Both the position numbers and the translations under genes were made by a program. From Brachynemurus nebulosus (Eukaryota; Arthropoda; Insecta; Neuroptera; Myrmeleontidae): a stretch of 64,000 nt of DNA. The notes beneath the pieces were generated by a model, which saw only the letters and a program-made list of their open reading frames with translations, ran no database searches and was not told the DNA's origin. Location: assembly GCA_035578155.1 (NCBI GenBank), contig JAPWDM010000002.1, forward strand, positions 36,194,437 to 36,258,436, in the 5' to 3' direction. Shown here piece by piece: positions 1 through 11,010 of the stretch; position 1 is the first letter of the stretch, and each line of letters starts with the position of its first letter.

Positions 1-750
1 ATCAACTTTCATACATTTCTTAATACCTCAAAGTTAACAATGAAAATCAGAATCCGCTCTTCAGATGGCTGTAACTCAAAAACTATTTTAGATATGCACT
101 TGAAATTTTAGTATGTTATTTTTAAAGGTGTAGAGTATTGAAACATGCAAAAAAAAATTTCCAATTTTTTTAAGTCACACTAGTGGTGCCCCTTAAATGA
201 AATATATACGGTCAGTGCTTTATGTGTCCATTGATTAACAGGAAATTGGCTTGCGTATCCATAAATATTTAACTTTATCAGTAAAAATTTTACCGATTTT
301 AATTTATGTGCAAGCACGTTGCCAGCGTACTGATAAATGAATTGATTAAATTTCCAATACACTGTGAAATCAATTGCCAGTTAACTGACAAAAAATACTA
401 GCCGCGTAAATAGATTTATAGATTTAAATTTTATTTCACGAATATTTATTTTATTTTATAAAATAATGAATTCAATTGTAAAAAGTACATTTTTACAAGT
501 CGAGTTGATTATTTTCCAATAAACAAAATACAAAAGAATAAATAAATAAACGATTAAAACTGATAAATTAACAAAAATTTAATCAGAAAATATTTTCAAA
601 AATAATTCTACTCACTTCTATAAAAAAATCGAAAAATTTCCACAACATTTCTAAAGTATTTAAGGTAATGTTGCTAAAACTATAATCAAGTAAGAATATA
701 TCTATGTTTAATTTGCGATATAATATCTAGTAACGCGCACACAATTTGAA
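1..750. other. AT-rich non-genic stretch
   Basis: No ORF with a recognisable domain and no RNA gene is visible. The first 180 bases contain a phrase on aligning with an element near 16.3 kb (CTCAAAAACTATT), so this end may be the edge of another degenerate repeat. The rest is low-complexity A/T-rich sequence. Confidence 0.5.
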
Positions 751-938
751 TAGACCAAATCAACCAAAAATGGTTTGATATCATTAACAAATGAAACAAA
801 ATTAGATGTACAACTTTAAATTACTACAGTTACTTTAATATAAAAATAACGAAAAGAGACAGACTAGGTACTTTTAATTTTGCTTCGCTTGTTGCATTTC
901 TTTAATAACGTTAAATCATTTTTAGTTGATTTGGCCTA
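751..938. mobile_element. Small MITE with about 28-bp terminal inverted repeats, TA-flanked
   Basis: The left end begins TAGACCAAATCAACC and the right end, read on the other strand, begins TAGGCCAAATCAACT. The match continues for about 28 bp with a few differences. The ends carry TA, as expected for Tc1/mariner-type insertion. The 130-bp interior has no coding potential. Superfamily assignment is an inference from TA and small size. Confidence 0.6.
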
Positions 939-962
939 TACATAGGTACATCTTTTACTCAG

Positions 963-1206
963 TGACCAAACAATGCACCCAAGAGAATTGTTCACGCGAA
1001 GACTTCTTGCAGTGACAAATGCTCACATCGAAAATTCCTCACACAGACAATTCCCCACACGGATCAATGCTCACAACGAAAAATACGCACAATGACATAT
1101 GCTCACACCGAAAATTCCTCACACAGATAAACGCGCAAAGTGATGAATGCTTAATAAACATTGACATATCTTCACATTGATTAACGCTCACTTAATACGC
1201 CCACAG
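963..1206 (+). repeat. 16-bp minisatellite, about 12 units
   Basis: From 1014 the sequence divides cleanly into 16-base units that start with GA, for example GACAAATGCTCACATC (1014-1029), GAAAATTCCTCACACA (1030-1045, repeated exactly at 1110-1125) and GATCAATGCTCACAAC (1062-1077). Units upstream to about 963 and downstream to 1206 are more degenerate, and one (1142-1162) is 21 bases. The consensus is roughly GAnAAATGCTCACACn. No ORF uses it. Confidence 0.8.
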
Positions 1207-2754
1207 TTAAGGTACCATCATAGTGTAAAATTTTGAAAAAATTAATTTTTTTGCAGTTATGCATGTTCTCTCAAAATTTAAAATTGAAATTCGAATTATT
1301 ACGGTCGCTACGACCACAAGTCAATGGATTCAGTCTAAATTCAAAACTCTGTGGATCGATTGGTGCTTTTTGGTGGGATGTTATATGGTCCATTTCAGTT
1401 AAATTTAACCTTGCTTCATCACTTATGAATTTAAATAATTTCCGTTTTCTTGGCTTTATCTCTTTCATTATTGCACTTACGTCAATTTTAAAATTGCAGT
1501 TTGTTTTTAGAAAAGAATAGAAGATTGATTTGTTTTGAATATAAGAAATATTTTATTTTTTAGCTTTGACTCATGATCAATTGTATTTGAAATAGGGTAT
1601 ACCACTTTACATTCAGTCTTTCTAAAACCAGTGAACATATAAGATCAATTGTTATCACTACATTGTCACATTTTTGTTGAAACAATGATTTGAAACAATT
1701 TTGAGACAAACTTTAAACGCGTATGTCTCGCATGCCCTTTTTAAAAACGGTACCCACTCTCAGAGGAAAAGTTTCCAAGCTATAAGTTTGAAATTTTGAC
1801 AAAATATGCTTTATTTCATTCTCCATGTACCTATGGAAGCTTTTTTTGAAATCTTTCTATTTTTTCACATGGAACACTATTAAAAAAGGCCTAAATTTTG
1901 TACTTTTTATTCAAACCGCCGCCATTTAGTCAAATTTAAAAAAAAAAAGAAAAAACCTTCATATGAACATAGGGGCTTACCTACAGATTGATAATCTATT
2001 TGATTTTTTTTTCGGATGAAAACTGCGGCCTCAATCGTGGGCACCAATAGCCGCCCTTTTTTAAAGACACACTTTTCGAAAAATTATAATAATTATAAAA
2101 AACAAATAAAAATGAATCAAAAAAATATTTTTGTATTGTTAAATAGTGGTATTAATCGTAAAAAAAATTCATCCCCATTCCCCCATCCTAACCATCCGAA
2201 AAAGATTGCGACAATAGACTATTTTTCGGCCGGTCACACAGTGATGGTACGTTAATAAGCAGATGACACAGATTTAATATTTCATAAATTTCTCATATGA
2301 ATAAGTTGTTTCACATGAAACTTAGATATCTTAGAATCATCCAGACTAAATTACTCGGACTCGTTACATCCCAGCAGAATATACCCGTATATAGGAGAAA
2401 ATGCAAACCTATTATAATGACACCAAACTGGTTGAATCGACGTTAACATTTGCTATAAAGATAGTATACTCGTATATAACTTTGGTTAACATAAATGATA
2501 ATTTTATTCTGATGAAGAGTTCTCATGGGATCAATCACAGCAAAACAGTTATACCAATTTATTGAAAAAAAATGATATACAAAATAGCATATATATTCCA
2601 AATATCCACAAGATAATTTACATTCTGTTTAAAAGTTCTCCTGGTATCCGATCCCGTAGGATATGCGATCAAATTTTGTACTAGTAAGTGGATTAATAAA
2701 AAGGATAATTTTTATCCTTATTAGAAGGTTGGACAAATTACGAGATTTAATTAC
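1207..2754. other. Non-genic stretch, probably degenerate repeat
   Basis: The two overlapping short ORFs at 1233-1520 show neither domain nor codon bias. The part from 1740 to 2260 alternates poly-A/T runs with slightly G/C-rich phrases, like the degenerate repeats elsewhere in the window, but I could not find paired ends. Confidence 0.4.
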
Positions 2755-2764
2755 GAATTTATCC

Positions 2765-2835
2765 GGATCGGCCGGGAATCGAACCCAGGATCTCCTGGTA
2801 ACTAGCCAGGCGTGCTGCCTCTACACCAACGATCC
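2765..2835 (-). tRNA. tRNA-like sequence with Thr(AGT)-type anticodon, copy 1
   Basis: Read on the minus strand this folds into a cloverleaf. The acceptor stem GGATCGT/CCGATCC pairs at 6 of 7 positions. The D stem is GTGT/GCAC, the anticodon stem CCTGG/CCAGG with loop CTAGTTA, and the T stem CTGGG/CCCGG with loop TTCGATT. The B box matches GGTTCGATTCC exactly. The anticodon by position is AGT (threonine). Position 37 is T, where a purine is normal, and the seventh acceptor pair is mismatched, so this may be a tRNA-derived repeat rather than a working gene. Confidence 0.55.
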
Positions 2836-3332
2836 CATGCTCGGTAAGCGGCCGAGCCGGACACCCATTCAATCACCTATGTGTACTAGTATTCGAGAAA
2901 CAGTTACAATTATTAATTTCAAATATTATCGAGTGTTTGTGAGACACTACTACGTATGACAAACTTTTGTTTGCATTTCAACACACGCAGTATTGATATG
3001 TTCACTAATCGTTCAGCTAAACTGAAACTTTAAGCACTCGATTTCTTTGGTATAGTATGATTTGTAATGTGATTTTTAATTTACATGTGGTTTTTGGTCA
3101 TACTATACCAAAGAAATCGAGTGCTTAAAGTTTCAGTTTAGCTGAACAATAAGTGAACATATCAATACTGCGTGTGTTGAAATGCAAACAAAAGTTTGTC
3201 ATACGTAGTAGTGTCTCACAAGCACTCGATAATATTTGAAATTAATAATTGTAACTGTTTCTCGAATCAGAGAGAGTACTAGTACACATAGGTGATTGAA
3301 TGGGTGTCCGGCTCGGCCGCTTACCGAGCATG

Positions 3333-3403
3333 GGATCGTTGGTGTAAAGGCAGCACGCCTGGCTAGTTACCAGGAGATCCTGGGTTCGATTCCCGGCCGA
3401 TCC
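3333..3403 (+). tRNA. tRNA-like sequence with Thr(AGT)-type anticodon, copy 2
   Basis: This has the same cloverleaf as the copy on the opposite strand 500 bp upstream. It differs in the D loop (AAAGGCA in place of AGAGGCA). Both internal pol III promoter boxes are intact: A box around TGGTGTAAAGG and B box GGTTCGATTCC. The copy sits inside a repeated unit about 310 bp long, which argues for a tRNA-derived mobile or amplified sequence. A covariance-model score would separate gene from pseudogene. Confidence 0.55.
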
Positions 3404-3423
3404 GGATAATTTTTTCAATCACT

Positions 3424-3602
3424 TTGTGATTTTTAATTTACATGTGGTTTTTGGTTATACTATAGCAAAGAAATCGAGTGCTTAAAGTTTCAGTTTAGCT
3501 GAACGATTAGTGAACTTATCAATACTGCGTGTGTTGAAATGCAAACAAAACTTTGTCATACCTAGTAGTGTCTCACAAGCACTCGATAATATTTGAAATT
3601 AA
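3424..3602 (+). repeat. Third, partial copy of the tRNA-bearing unit
   Basis: It repeats 3069-3246 with few changes, beginning GTGATTTTTAATTTACATG and ending in AATATTTGAAATTAAT. It stops before the tRNA-like portion. It is in direct orientation with the second copy, giving the order inverted, direct, direct. Confidence 0.85.
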
Positions 3603-4045
3603 TATATAGAATCCTATCAAAAATAGGGCCATATTGCACATCATTGTGCTTTCTCCCCAACTGTAAGATGGCTCTCAGTGTCCGTTTTTTCGCTCATTTT
3701 ATACCTATTCGTTGCGTCATAGTTCGTCCGTTTCCGTTCGTTCGTCCGTAAAGATTTGATATAATGAAAAAAAAATGTGCACGTAGGTGGACAAAATAAC
3801 GTGTCAGGACTTTATTACTTCTTTATTTATTCGTACATCTACATCAAGAAAATCTTCCAATTACGATAAACTCATTAGAAATAACTTTTGTGATATAATA
3901 AATACGTTGTCTTTGTAATTTTGTGTTTCTAATAAAAAAATCGTAGTTAATCTTTTTTAAACCTTTATTTATTTCTAATTTTTATTATATACATAATTAG
4001 CTTTAATAAAAACAAGTCGTCAAGTGCAAGTTGTACTTGCGTTAA

Positions 4046-4092
4046 CAGTGTTCCGTACAATCAGTTGTTTCATCAGTGTTCCGTACAATCAG
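4046..4092 (+). repeat. Short tandem duplication of 19 bp
   Basis: CAGTGTTCCGTACAATCAG occurs at 4046-4064 and again exactly at 4074-4092, separated by nine bases. The surrounding 3603-4240 holds no gene. Confidence 0.85.
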
Positions 4093-4244
4093 GAATTTTT
4101 TATAACGGGATATGAAGGTGGATAAAATATTTTTCCTAATAAATAAATTTTATTCCTAAAGTATAACTTATTTTTTGATTTCAGAACGATCGTGTTCGTA
4201 TGTGTCACATCGTCAACGTATGTGTCCAGACTGTTATATTTTAA

Positions 4245-5147
4245 CCCTAGAATCATACGTTGGTCTACGAGAAACGTTAATCATACATCGACGTCGTTTT
4301 GACGGATGGACTTTTTACGGAGAGTTTTAGAGTTTATTTGCAAAAAACATTTTTTTTTACATAACAATACTACAAAAGCGAACAAAATATTTAAAAAAAT
4401 TGGATTTGGAAAAATTTCTTAATGTAAATATTTATTAATTTTCTTAATCTTTTTATCAAAGCATATTTTCATTATAAAAATTAAAAAATAGATAAATACA
4501 TCAATTGTAATAATTAATTTATGAACTATTATGAGTCAGTGGACATGTGTGACTTTACAGAATGTGAAATTTCTCAGTCACAAATATTCCTATAGATATG
4601 TAGTTATTTCCCCATTAGGCACATTTGTAAATTTTCTAAAATTTGTTAGTAATTTTTCGAATAAGATCTCAAAAAATAATAAAAATTAAAATATTTTCCA
4701 CAAAATAAATTGTTAATCTTTTATTAAGTCATTCGAAATGCATTCTTTAGTTTTCGATTCAATATATTAAAACTTCAGTATTATGTCGTCTCTATAAGTC
4801 AAACAGCTGTAATCATCTTTCACATAATCATAATCATTGAATAAATTAATTATAACATCCATATCTTTAATAAGTTTTAAAAAAAATTAGGAAAACGTTT
4901 ATACGTAGTGTACAAAATCTTCAAAAAAAGCATACGTTAATCATACATCGACGTCCTTTTGACGGACACTATTTCAATACAAACAAAACGACAATGACTA
5001 TAAACAAAATAAACATATGTGGTGTGTTATAATAACAAATAAATTAGATAACAGAAATATCACCGCAAACAAGTAACAACAAGTCGTAGTATTGGAGCAG
5101 GTAGAGAAGTTCGTACGTCGTTTTGACGTGTACGTATGATTCTAGGG
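4245..5147. mobile_element. Non-autonomous piggyBac-like element with TTAA target duplication
   Basis: The element starts CCCTAGAATCATACGT and ends ACGTATGATTCTAGGG, a perfect inverted pair. It is flanked on both sides by TTAA (4241-4244 and 5148-5151). CCCTAGAA-type ends plus a TTAA duplication are the established signature of piggyBac elements. The 903-bp body has no transposase ORF. It contains a 32-bp internal direct repeat (4273-4304 and 4933-4965, sharing TTAATCATACATCGACGTC). The unoccupied site is visible at 6520-6523 in a related repeat. Confidence 0.88.
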
Positions 5148-5999
5148 TTAAGAAGTTTTAGTTATGACCACTGATTGTGAGGAACATTACTTAGTGCGTG
5201 TCAAACACGCACTTGACGAATTTTTTTAACTAGAGTAGAAGCAAAGGTGTACCTATTTAAGTGATTTCGTCTACCTATATCCTTATTTAGTTTGAAAGAT
5301 AATTCTTTAAACGAGATTTCACAGAATAACTAGTTTTTCTATTTTGACGTATAAAATTTATCTAAACTCGTTATCGTGTTTTTGATTGAAATTTTGTAAA
5401 CTGGCAAAATTCAGAAATATTATTATAATACGAACTACATCTAATAGTTAACTTAGCTAGTAGCAACATACGATTTATAATATAAACTCTTTTTAACTGA
5501 CACATAGAGTATAGAATAGAAGACAAGTAGAGTCGAAACGAGTTAATATTTACTTGTTTGTTTGTCTGTTTAAAGCATATTTTACATTTCCAATAATAGT
5601 TTGTTTATATATATTTTTTTTCATTTTTTATTTATTTTCGAATTCAAGTTTAATAAATAAGTTTGTTTTATGAAATTGTAACATCGTACAGTTAATATAA
5701 TGTGAGATATAATTTATAGGGTAAAATGAGAAAATAAATCTGTCAAAACATTCATATATACGAACAAACGAACATATCTTTCTTTATCTATTTATATAAT
5801 AAAAATAATTTTTTTATAATAAAAATTTATTTTACTAGTGACACTGATATACAATACAAATAACGTCAATAAATTCAATGATAACATCAACAAAAGAGAA
5901 TAATACCGTCAACATAACAAAAAAACAATACATAATAGGCATTATTATAATATCTAATTTCATAATTTCAGTTTTCAACTAGCACTGAGCACTAACTAA

Positions 6000-7175
6000 C
6001 GCTCCTTTCACATTGTACGGTTTTCGTCGTACGGTAAAAAACCGTACGACTTTTTGCCGTGATGTAGTTGCTTTCACATTGCACGGTTTTTTATGTACCG
6101 AACTAACTTCGTGTTAGTTCGGGACATATTAAAATCCTTGAGTGATCGAAAATTTGAGAGAAATGATAAATAATTATAGAGCTTTACATTCATATATTGA
6201 ATAAACGCAAGAGGGCTGTATTGCTTGTGTATTGTATATATTTTATGTATCTGCGAACTCTATGGTTTGGTAAGAAAACGATTAAGACGCCATCCAGTAG
6301 CAAGTAGTGACTTTGTATATTTAATATATAGTATAGCATCACGTCAAGTTATTAATTGTTGTGCTAGATGGCATTAAGTGTATTAAATTAACAAATTATG
6401 GTATATTAATCTACCATCTGTTTTGCTACATTAATTTGTATGTATTCGTGTGTTAGGTGTGTATGTATTACGTATATGTATTACGTATATGTGTACGTAT
6501 GTGTCCGGACTGTTATATTTTAAGAAGTTTTAGTTATGACCACTGAGTGAGGGACATTACTTAGTGCGTGTCAAACACGCACTTGACGAATTTTTGCCGT
6601 GTTAAACTGAATATCTTCATTTGATTTGCAACATCATACAAGTAACAAGTGTGATTAAAATTAATTCTATAAATCAGAGGAAATATATAGTAGGATTATT
6701 TATTACCACACTCTTTGAAGGCCTGAAAAATGACGAAAATAAATTTTTTAACTATTTTCGGACGTTTACAAGCTCCTTTGATTAATTTCTTGGCGAACTT
6801 AACGTAAAAACACACAATTTGGAAATTATATACAATCTATTAAAATGCTTGTTACCACATTCAACATTAGTTTCATCCATTTCACAAATAAAATTAATAA
6901 TTAACATAAAATTCAACAAAATAATGTTACTGCCGTACGTTAAAAAATCGTCAAATGTGAAAGCATCAATTTAATTGCATATACTACTGAGTTAAAAACG
7001 CCGTTAGGCAACAGTCAAGTGCAGTGGCAAGAGACGGCTGCTACACGGCACGGCAAGGGCATTTTGTCGTGACCGTGTAATGTGAAAGGTCCAATGCTCT
7101 TCTTCACTCCACTAAAAAAATGTGACCGTACGGTTTTTTGCCGTACGGCAAAAACCCTATAATGTGAAAGGAGCG
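6000..7175. mobile_element. PIF/Harbinger-like non-autonomous element with TAA duplication
   Basis: The ends are CGCTCCTTTCACATT and its exact complement AATGTGAAAGGAGCG. TAA flanks both (5997-5999 and 7176-7178). A 3-bp TWA duplication with G/C-rich ends is typical of PIF/Harbinger. A second, inner inverted pair (CTTTCACATTGCACGG near 6071 and its complement near 7073) suggests layered ends or a nested insertion. No transposase ORF remains. Confidence 0.75.
6498..6592 (+). repeat. Paralogous empty site for the piggyBac-like insertion
   Basis: This stretch repeats 4218-4244 joined to 5148-5219, including GACTGTTATATTTTAAG with a single TTAA at 6520-6523. It includes the perfect hairpin GTGCGTGTCAAACACGCAC, present in both copies. 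It therefore shows what the piggyBac-like target looked like before insertion. It lies inside the PIF-like element. Confidence 0.85.
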
Positions 7176-7178
7176 TAA

Positions 7179-8050
7179 GAGTTTTTTTTTTTTTAATTTT
7201 ACTTAAGGGTGGATCACTTCATTGATAAGCATATCTATCCAGTATCTTAACAGCCTGATAACCTGCATTTCTGGCTATGTAAATTTTTATTGTGGTAATC
7301 TCCGAATACAAATGCTGGGAATGTTTATACTATCGCCATTATGAAAGTGTTATAGCATGGGACTAAAATCACAGTTTCATAGTGAGATAGACGCCAAAGT
7401 AAAATTTTGATTATACATTTAAGAAGTTTATTAATAAACTAAAATGTAAAGTTTATAATTTATAAAAGAAAATGTACACTAAGTAAACAAATAAATTAAA
7501 AAAATAAATAAAGTTAATATTTTTGTTATTTAAATTTTTATTTTTTGTTAATTTAGTTTTATTAATTTTAATAAGCAAAAAAATACCTGGACGCTAGTGA
7601 CTGGTTTACTGCTTTATATCTGTACTACGACAATAACAAAACAAACATTATGTGTGTACAGACATGCCGCGTTTGATTATGTTTGTCATACAATAGTTGC
7701 AACACGACCCCTTGACACCCCCCCCCTCATTGTATACGTGCCTGAAAATGTAAATACTACAGAAACAAATTCACATACTAACAGAGTTTTTTTTGTGGAA
7801 AAGATCGTAGAGAAACCAAAGGTAAGCAACAAAGTTTACATTCCTCAAACGACACAAAAATTTATGGGAAAATAACAGAGTGGATGACAAAATTTAAAAA
7901 TCAAGAGTTGTTGAAAGAAATCACAAATCTAAAATCTATAAGTGGAACTTTTTTTATCATCATTCATGTGAGATGGGATACTTAAATGAGTGTAATAAAG
8001 TAAACGCTGATACTTCATAAACTTCTTGGCATATCAATCGAAATATCCAC
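7179..8050. other. Non-genic stretch
   Basis: The ORF at 7597-7875 has no domain and a proline run from a C-tract. Sequence is otherwise A/T-rich, with nothing recognisable. Confidence 0.45.
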
Positions 8051-8748
8051 ATGGTGCGGCTGTAAGTAATTGATATTTACAATTTTGGCGGCCAAAACTT
8101 GGATATTCTCCAATAGTTTTGTTTTGATCTAGGAAAGTTATACATATGAAGTACCTGCAGTGTCACATAAACGACAATACAGTTACTATTGGGACTTTCT
8201 ATCAGGGGCAGATAGCATATATCTTAATATATCTCTTTCAATTATTCTTGATTATCTCGAAAACTATAGGAGATAGGGAGAAATACTTTATGAGACACAT
8301 GACTTTATTTTTAAAGTACTTTCGATTGATGTATATACTTCCAGGGTCGGACCCACTGGAGGGGCGGTTCAGCAGATTGGAAATGAAAAATTTTTTTTAT
8401 CATGTTGCACCCCGTGAATTTTGATGAGACTTGGTGCAGTAATTAAGTGCATTAAAATACAGTTACTGAATTTTTTTTTAAGTGGTCGCTCAATCGGAAC
8501 CCTATAAAAATAACATTGGATCGGATATTATCCTTGTTGTTATCCTTAATAACGAGGACTTATACAATAATAAACATCTCTAATATTCTCGAGAGTGTTT
8601 GTCTTTATGTGGATTTGAAATTATTTTCCTATGTTGAGTAGTTACCAAGAAAAAATTTTTGTAATGTTTTAAATTTTTTTAGTAATCTCCATAACTACTC
8701 AGTTTTAGCGCCAAAATTGTAAATATCAGTTACTTACAGCCGCACCAT
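8051..8748. mobile_element. MITE with 38-bp terminal inverted repeats
   Basis: Left GGTGCGGCTGTAAGTAATTG (8053 onward) and right CAGTTACTTACAGCCGCACC (to 8746) form an inverted pair matching at 37 of 38 positions. ATs extend the symmetry at both edges. No clear target duplication was found, so the superfamily is open. The interior ORF at 8146-8424 shows no domain. Confidence 0.75.
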
Positions 8749-8819
8749 ACCGTTAATATAGTTATTAAAATAATTCGCTTCCGGAGCGGATTCACCTGTA
8801 CTTATCCGGCTATACCCTT

Positions 8820-9056
8820 TGGAAGTAATTAACCGTTGCAGGACTTTATTCATATCTGGTATCTGTTATCACTAGAGTGAGGACACTAGTCCACACAAAC
8901 GGTGTGACCAATTTTTGATAGCGGGTTCTAGCATACACTACGTCGTCAAAATTATGGAGACATCGTAACCCAGAAGGGGGGTCTACACTTTTGACACAAC
9001 AGTGTATCACAATATTAACTACAGTACCGCGTCAAAAGCATGGACACCCCCACCCC
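8820..9056 (+). repeat. Direct partial copy of the adjacent foldback arm
   Basis: It repeats the left arm and centre of the foldback element that follows, including GGAAGTAATTAACCGTTGCAG, CACAAACGG, ACGTCGTCAAAA and ACCCCCACCCC. Divergence is clearly higher than between the two arms next door, so this is an older copy. Confidence 0.75.
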
Positions 9057-9527
9057 TTGAAGTCAGTTTTCAAGGTCAATTAAATTTGGAAGTAATTGAC
9101 CGTTGTCGGACTTTATTCATATCCTGTATCTGTATTCACTAGAGTAAGGACCTAGGTTCGCACAAACGGGATGACCAGTTTTTTATAACGGGTGAGCACG
9201 AGCACACACCCTACGTCGTCAAAAGTATGGCGACACCTTAACCCAATTAGGGGGGGGGGGGGTGCCCACGCTTTTGATGCGGTACTGTACTTAATGTTGT
9301 GGTACACTGTCGTGTTAAAAGTGTGGACACCCCCACCCCCTTGTTAAGGTATCCCCATACTTTTGACGACGTAATGTGTGCTCGAAGACGCTATAAAAAA
9401 CTGGTCATCCCGTTTGTACGGACCAGTGTCCTTACTCTAGTGAATATAGATACATGCAGGATATGAATAAAGTCCGACAACAGTTAATTACTTCCAAATT
9501 TAATTGACCTTGAAAACTGACCTCAAG
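9057..9527. mobile_element. Foldback element with arms of about 190 bp and a G-run core
   Basis: The left arm (9057-9250) and right arm (about 9340-9527) are inverted repeats sharing GTCAGTTTTCAAGGTCAATT, GGACTTTATTCATATCC and ACGTCGTCAAAAGTATGG. The centre contains a run of about 13 G and a palindrome-like pair of chains around TACTGTACTTAATGTTGTGG. No ORF. Related cores recur at 8980-9050 and 22100-22165. Confidence 0.75.
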
Positions 9528-9914
9528 ATCGACTTCAAGGTCACCATCAAGTGCATCATTTTGAACTCTACAACTTTAGTCCTAAGCACTTTTTTCAGAA
9601 AATGTATCATTTCAGAAATAATTAGCCATAACTGTTTCCACCGTCAGGGGTTGAGGGATGTTTTCTACCCCTAAACAGCGTATTTAGCCGAATGAAAAAA
9701 GCACGTATTTAATATTTTTCGATGCTTAATAAGTATGCTAAGTTTCATTCAAATCGAAGAGTGTCAGTTAAGTAGTGTTACTTGTTAGTCAGATGCAAGT
9801 TTAATGACAAATCATTATCTTGAAGAAAAAATATTAAAACAATTTAAGAAGATAATGAAAATTTCGACTAAAAATTAAAATAAAAAAAAGTTGTTATGCA
9901 TAAAGATTGTAACT

Positions 9915-10225
9915 ACTTTATTATATGATGATTTTATAACGCTCGAAGAGAATGACCTTATTGATAAAGTTGCATTAGTCCTACAAAATGCCATTTAAAA
10001 ATGAATAAATGAAAATTACCATCAAAAATCAAGACAAATGATTTAATTAATGGTGAATGTACGATGATAAGTATATTTATCTAATTGCTCTAACTTTATT
10101 TTTAATTATAGGTAATAATTTATTAGAAAATTGCAATACTTCGAAAGACGATGATGACGAAATGAGAGCAGTGATGACGACGACGACTGTCAAGATGCCT
10201 CGGTTTTTATGACACAGTTATGGAA
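9915..10225 (+). pseudogene. Possible remnants of two exons of an unrecognised gene
   Basis: From about 9922 one frame reads LYDDFITLEENDLIDKVAL followed by VLQNAI and a stop, denser in charged residues than the surroundings. At 10110 a pyrimidine-rich tract ending in TTATAG precedes NNLLENCNTSKDDDDE. A shift of frame then gives ESSDDDDDCQDASVFMTQLW and a stop near 10250. The acidic run could be the tail of a host or transposase protein. No domain is recognised and the frame is broken. Chance is a real alternative. Confidence 0.22.
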
Positions 10226-11010
10226 TAAAAAATATTAATATAGTTGTTATTTGCATGTGACAAAGTTTTCAAAATAAAAAATGATATTTTGATACTTGAG
10301 ATTAATTATTTTAATCTTTTTATATTATATTATTGCAAAAACTAACTTAATAATGCTTGTCTATCCAATTTCAGCAATCTATTTGGCAACTATATGTCTG
10401 CCTATCAGTACAATACCGTGACACTTTTCAGTACTAAATTGTTCTGGCCCTTGATTTAACAGTCGAATTATTGTTTGGCAAATTAATTTTAGATTTGTTA
10501 ATACTTAATAAATAACATCATATTAAAATTTCAGCCATACTAAATTATTTTGGAAAAAAATTTTTTTTTAATCAAAAATAGCATCTGGCACATTGTTAAC
10601 AATCATAAAAATGTCTGGCAATAATAAATATTGTTTCTAAGAACTAATTAAAGTAAGTAAAAAAAAATGAACCGTCTTAAAATTATTAAAAATATTATTA
10701 TTTTACCGGTACAGGTACGATGCCCAGTAATCAACGCAGCCTCTACCGCCAGCCAGTTTGCTTGCGCGCTAACCTGTAGACCGAGAGAAACAGCATATCT
10801 AAAAACTAGCCTACCTGAAATTCTCATTTTCTCGATGTTGCCAGCTCTCATACTAATTTTGATTAAATTTTAACCACATAAAATAAAACACATTCGTGAC
10901 CTAACAAAACAATCCATATGTTTGGAAAAAATCTGAAACTGAGATATAGGGTATCAAAAATAAAATAATGTATCGAAAATAATTTACCGCAGCAAATCTA
11001 GCCTGCCCTT
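10226..11010. other. Non-genic stretch
   Basis: A slightly G/C-richer island at 10705-10850 yields short ORFs on both strands (10648-10873) with no domain or codon bias. The rest is A/T-rich. Nothing else is recognised. Confidence 0.4.

Larger units (their letters stand above)
2755..3410. repeat. Long inverted repeat: two head-to-head copies of a tRNA-bearing unit
   Basis: The left arm (about 2755-3060) is the reverse complement of the right arm (about 3097-3410), with a 36-base loop at 3061-3096. Identity is high over about 300 bp. The arms share the motif CAATACTGCGTGTGTTG and end in the tRNA-like sequences annotated separately. The right arm carries a small insertion of AGAGAG type near 3269. 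A third, partial copy in direct orientation follows. No target-site duplication was identified. Confidence 0.85.

Noticed and set aside
963..1206. CRISPR-like array
   Set aside because: Units are contiguous 16-mers without spacers, in eukaryotic-type DNA.
1233..1520. Overlapping ORFs on both strands
   Set aside because: No domain, no codon bias, opposite-strand ORF of similar quality.
7597..7875. 92-aa ORF
   Set aside because: No domain or repeat relation, and nothing around it supports a gene.
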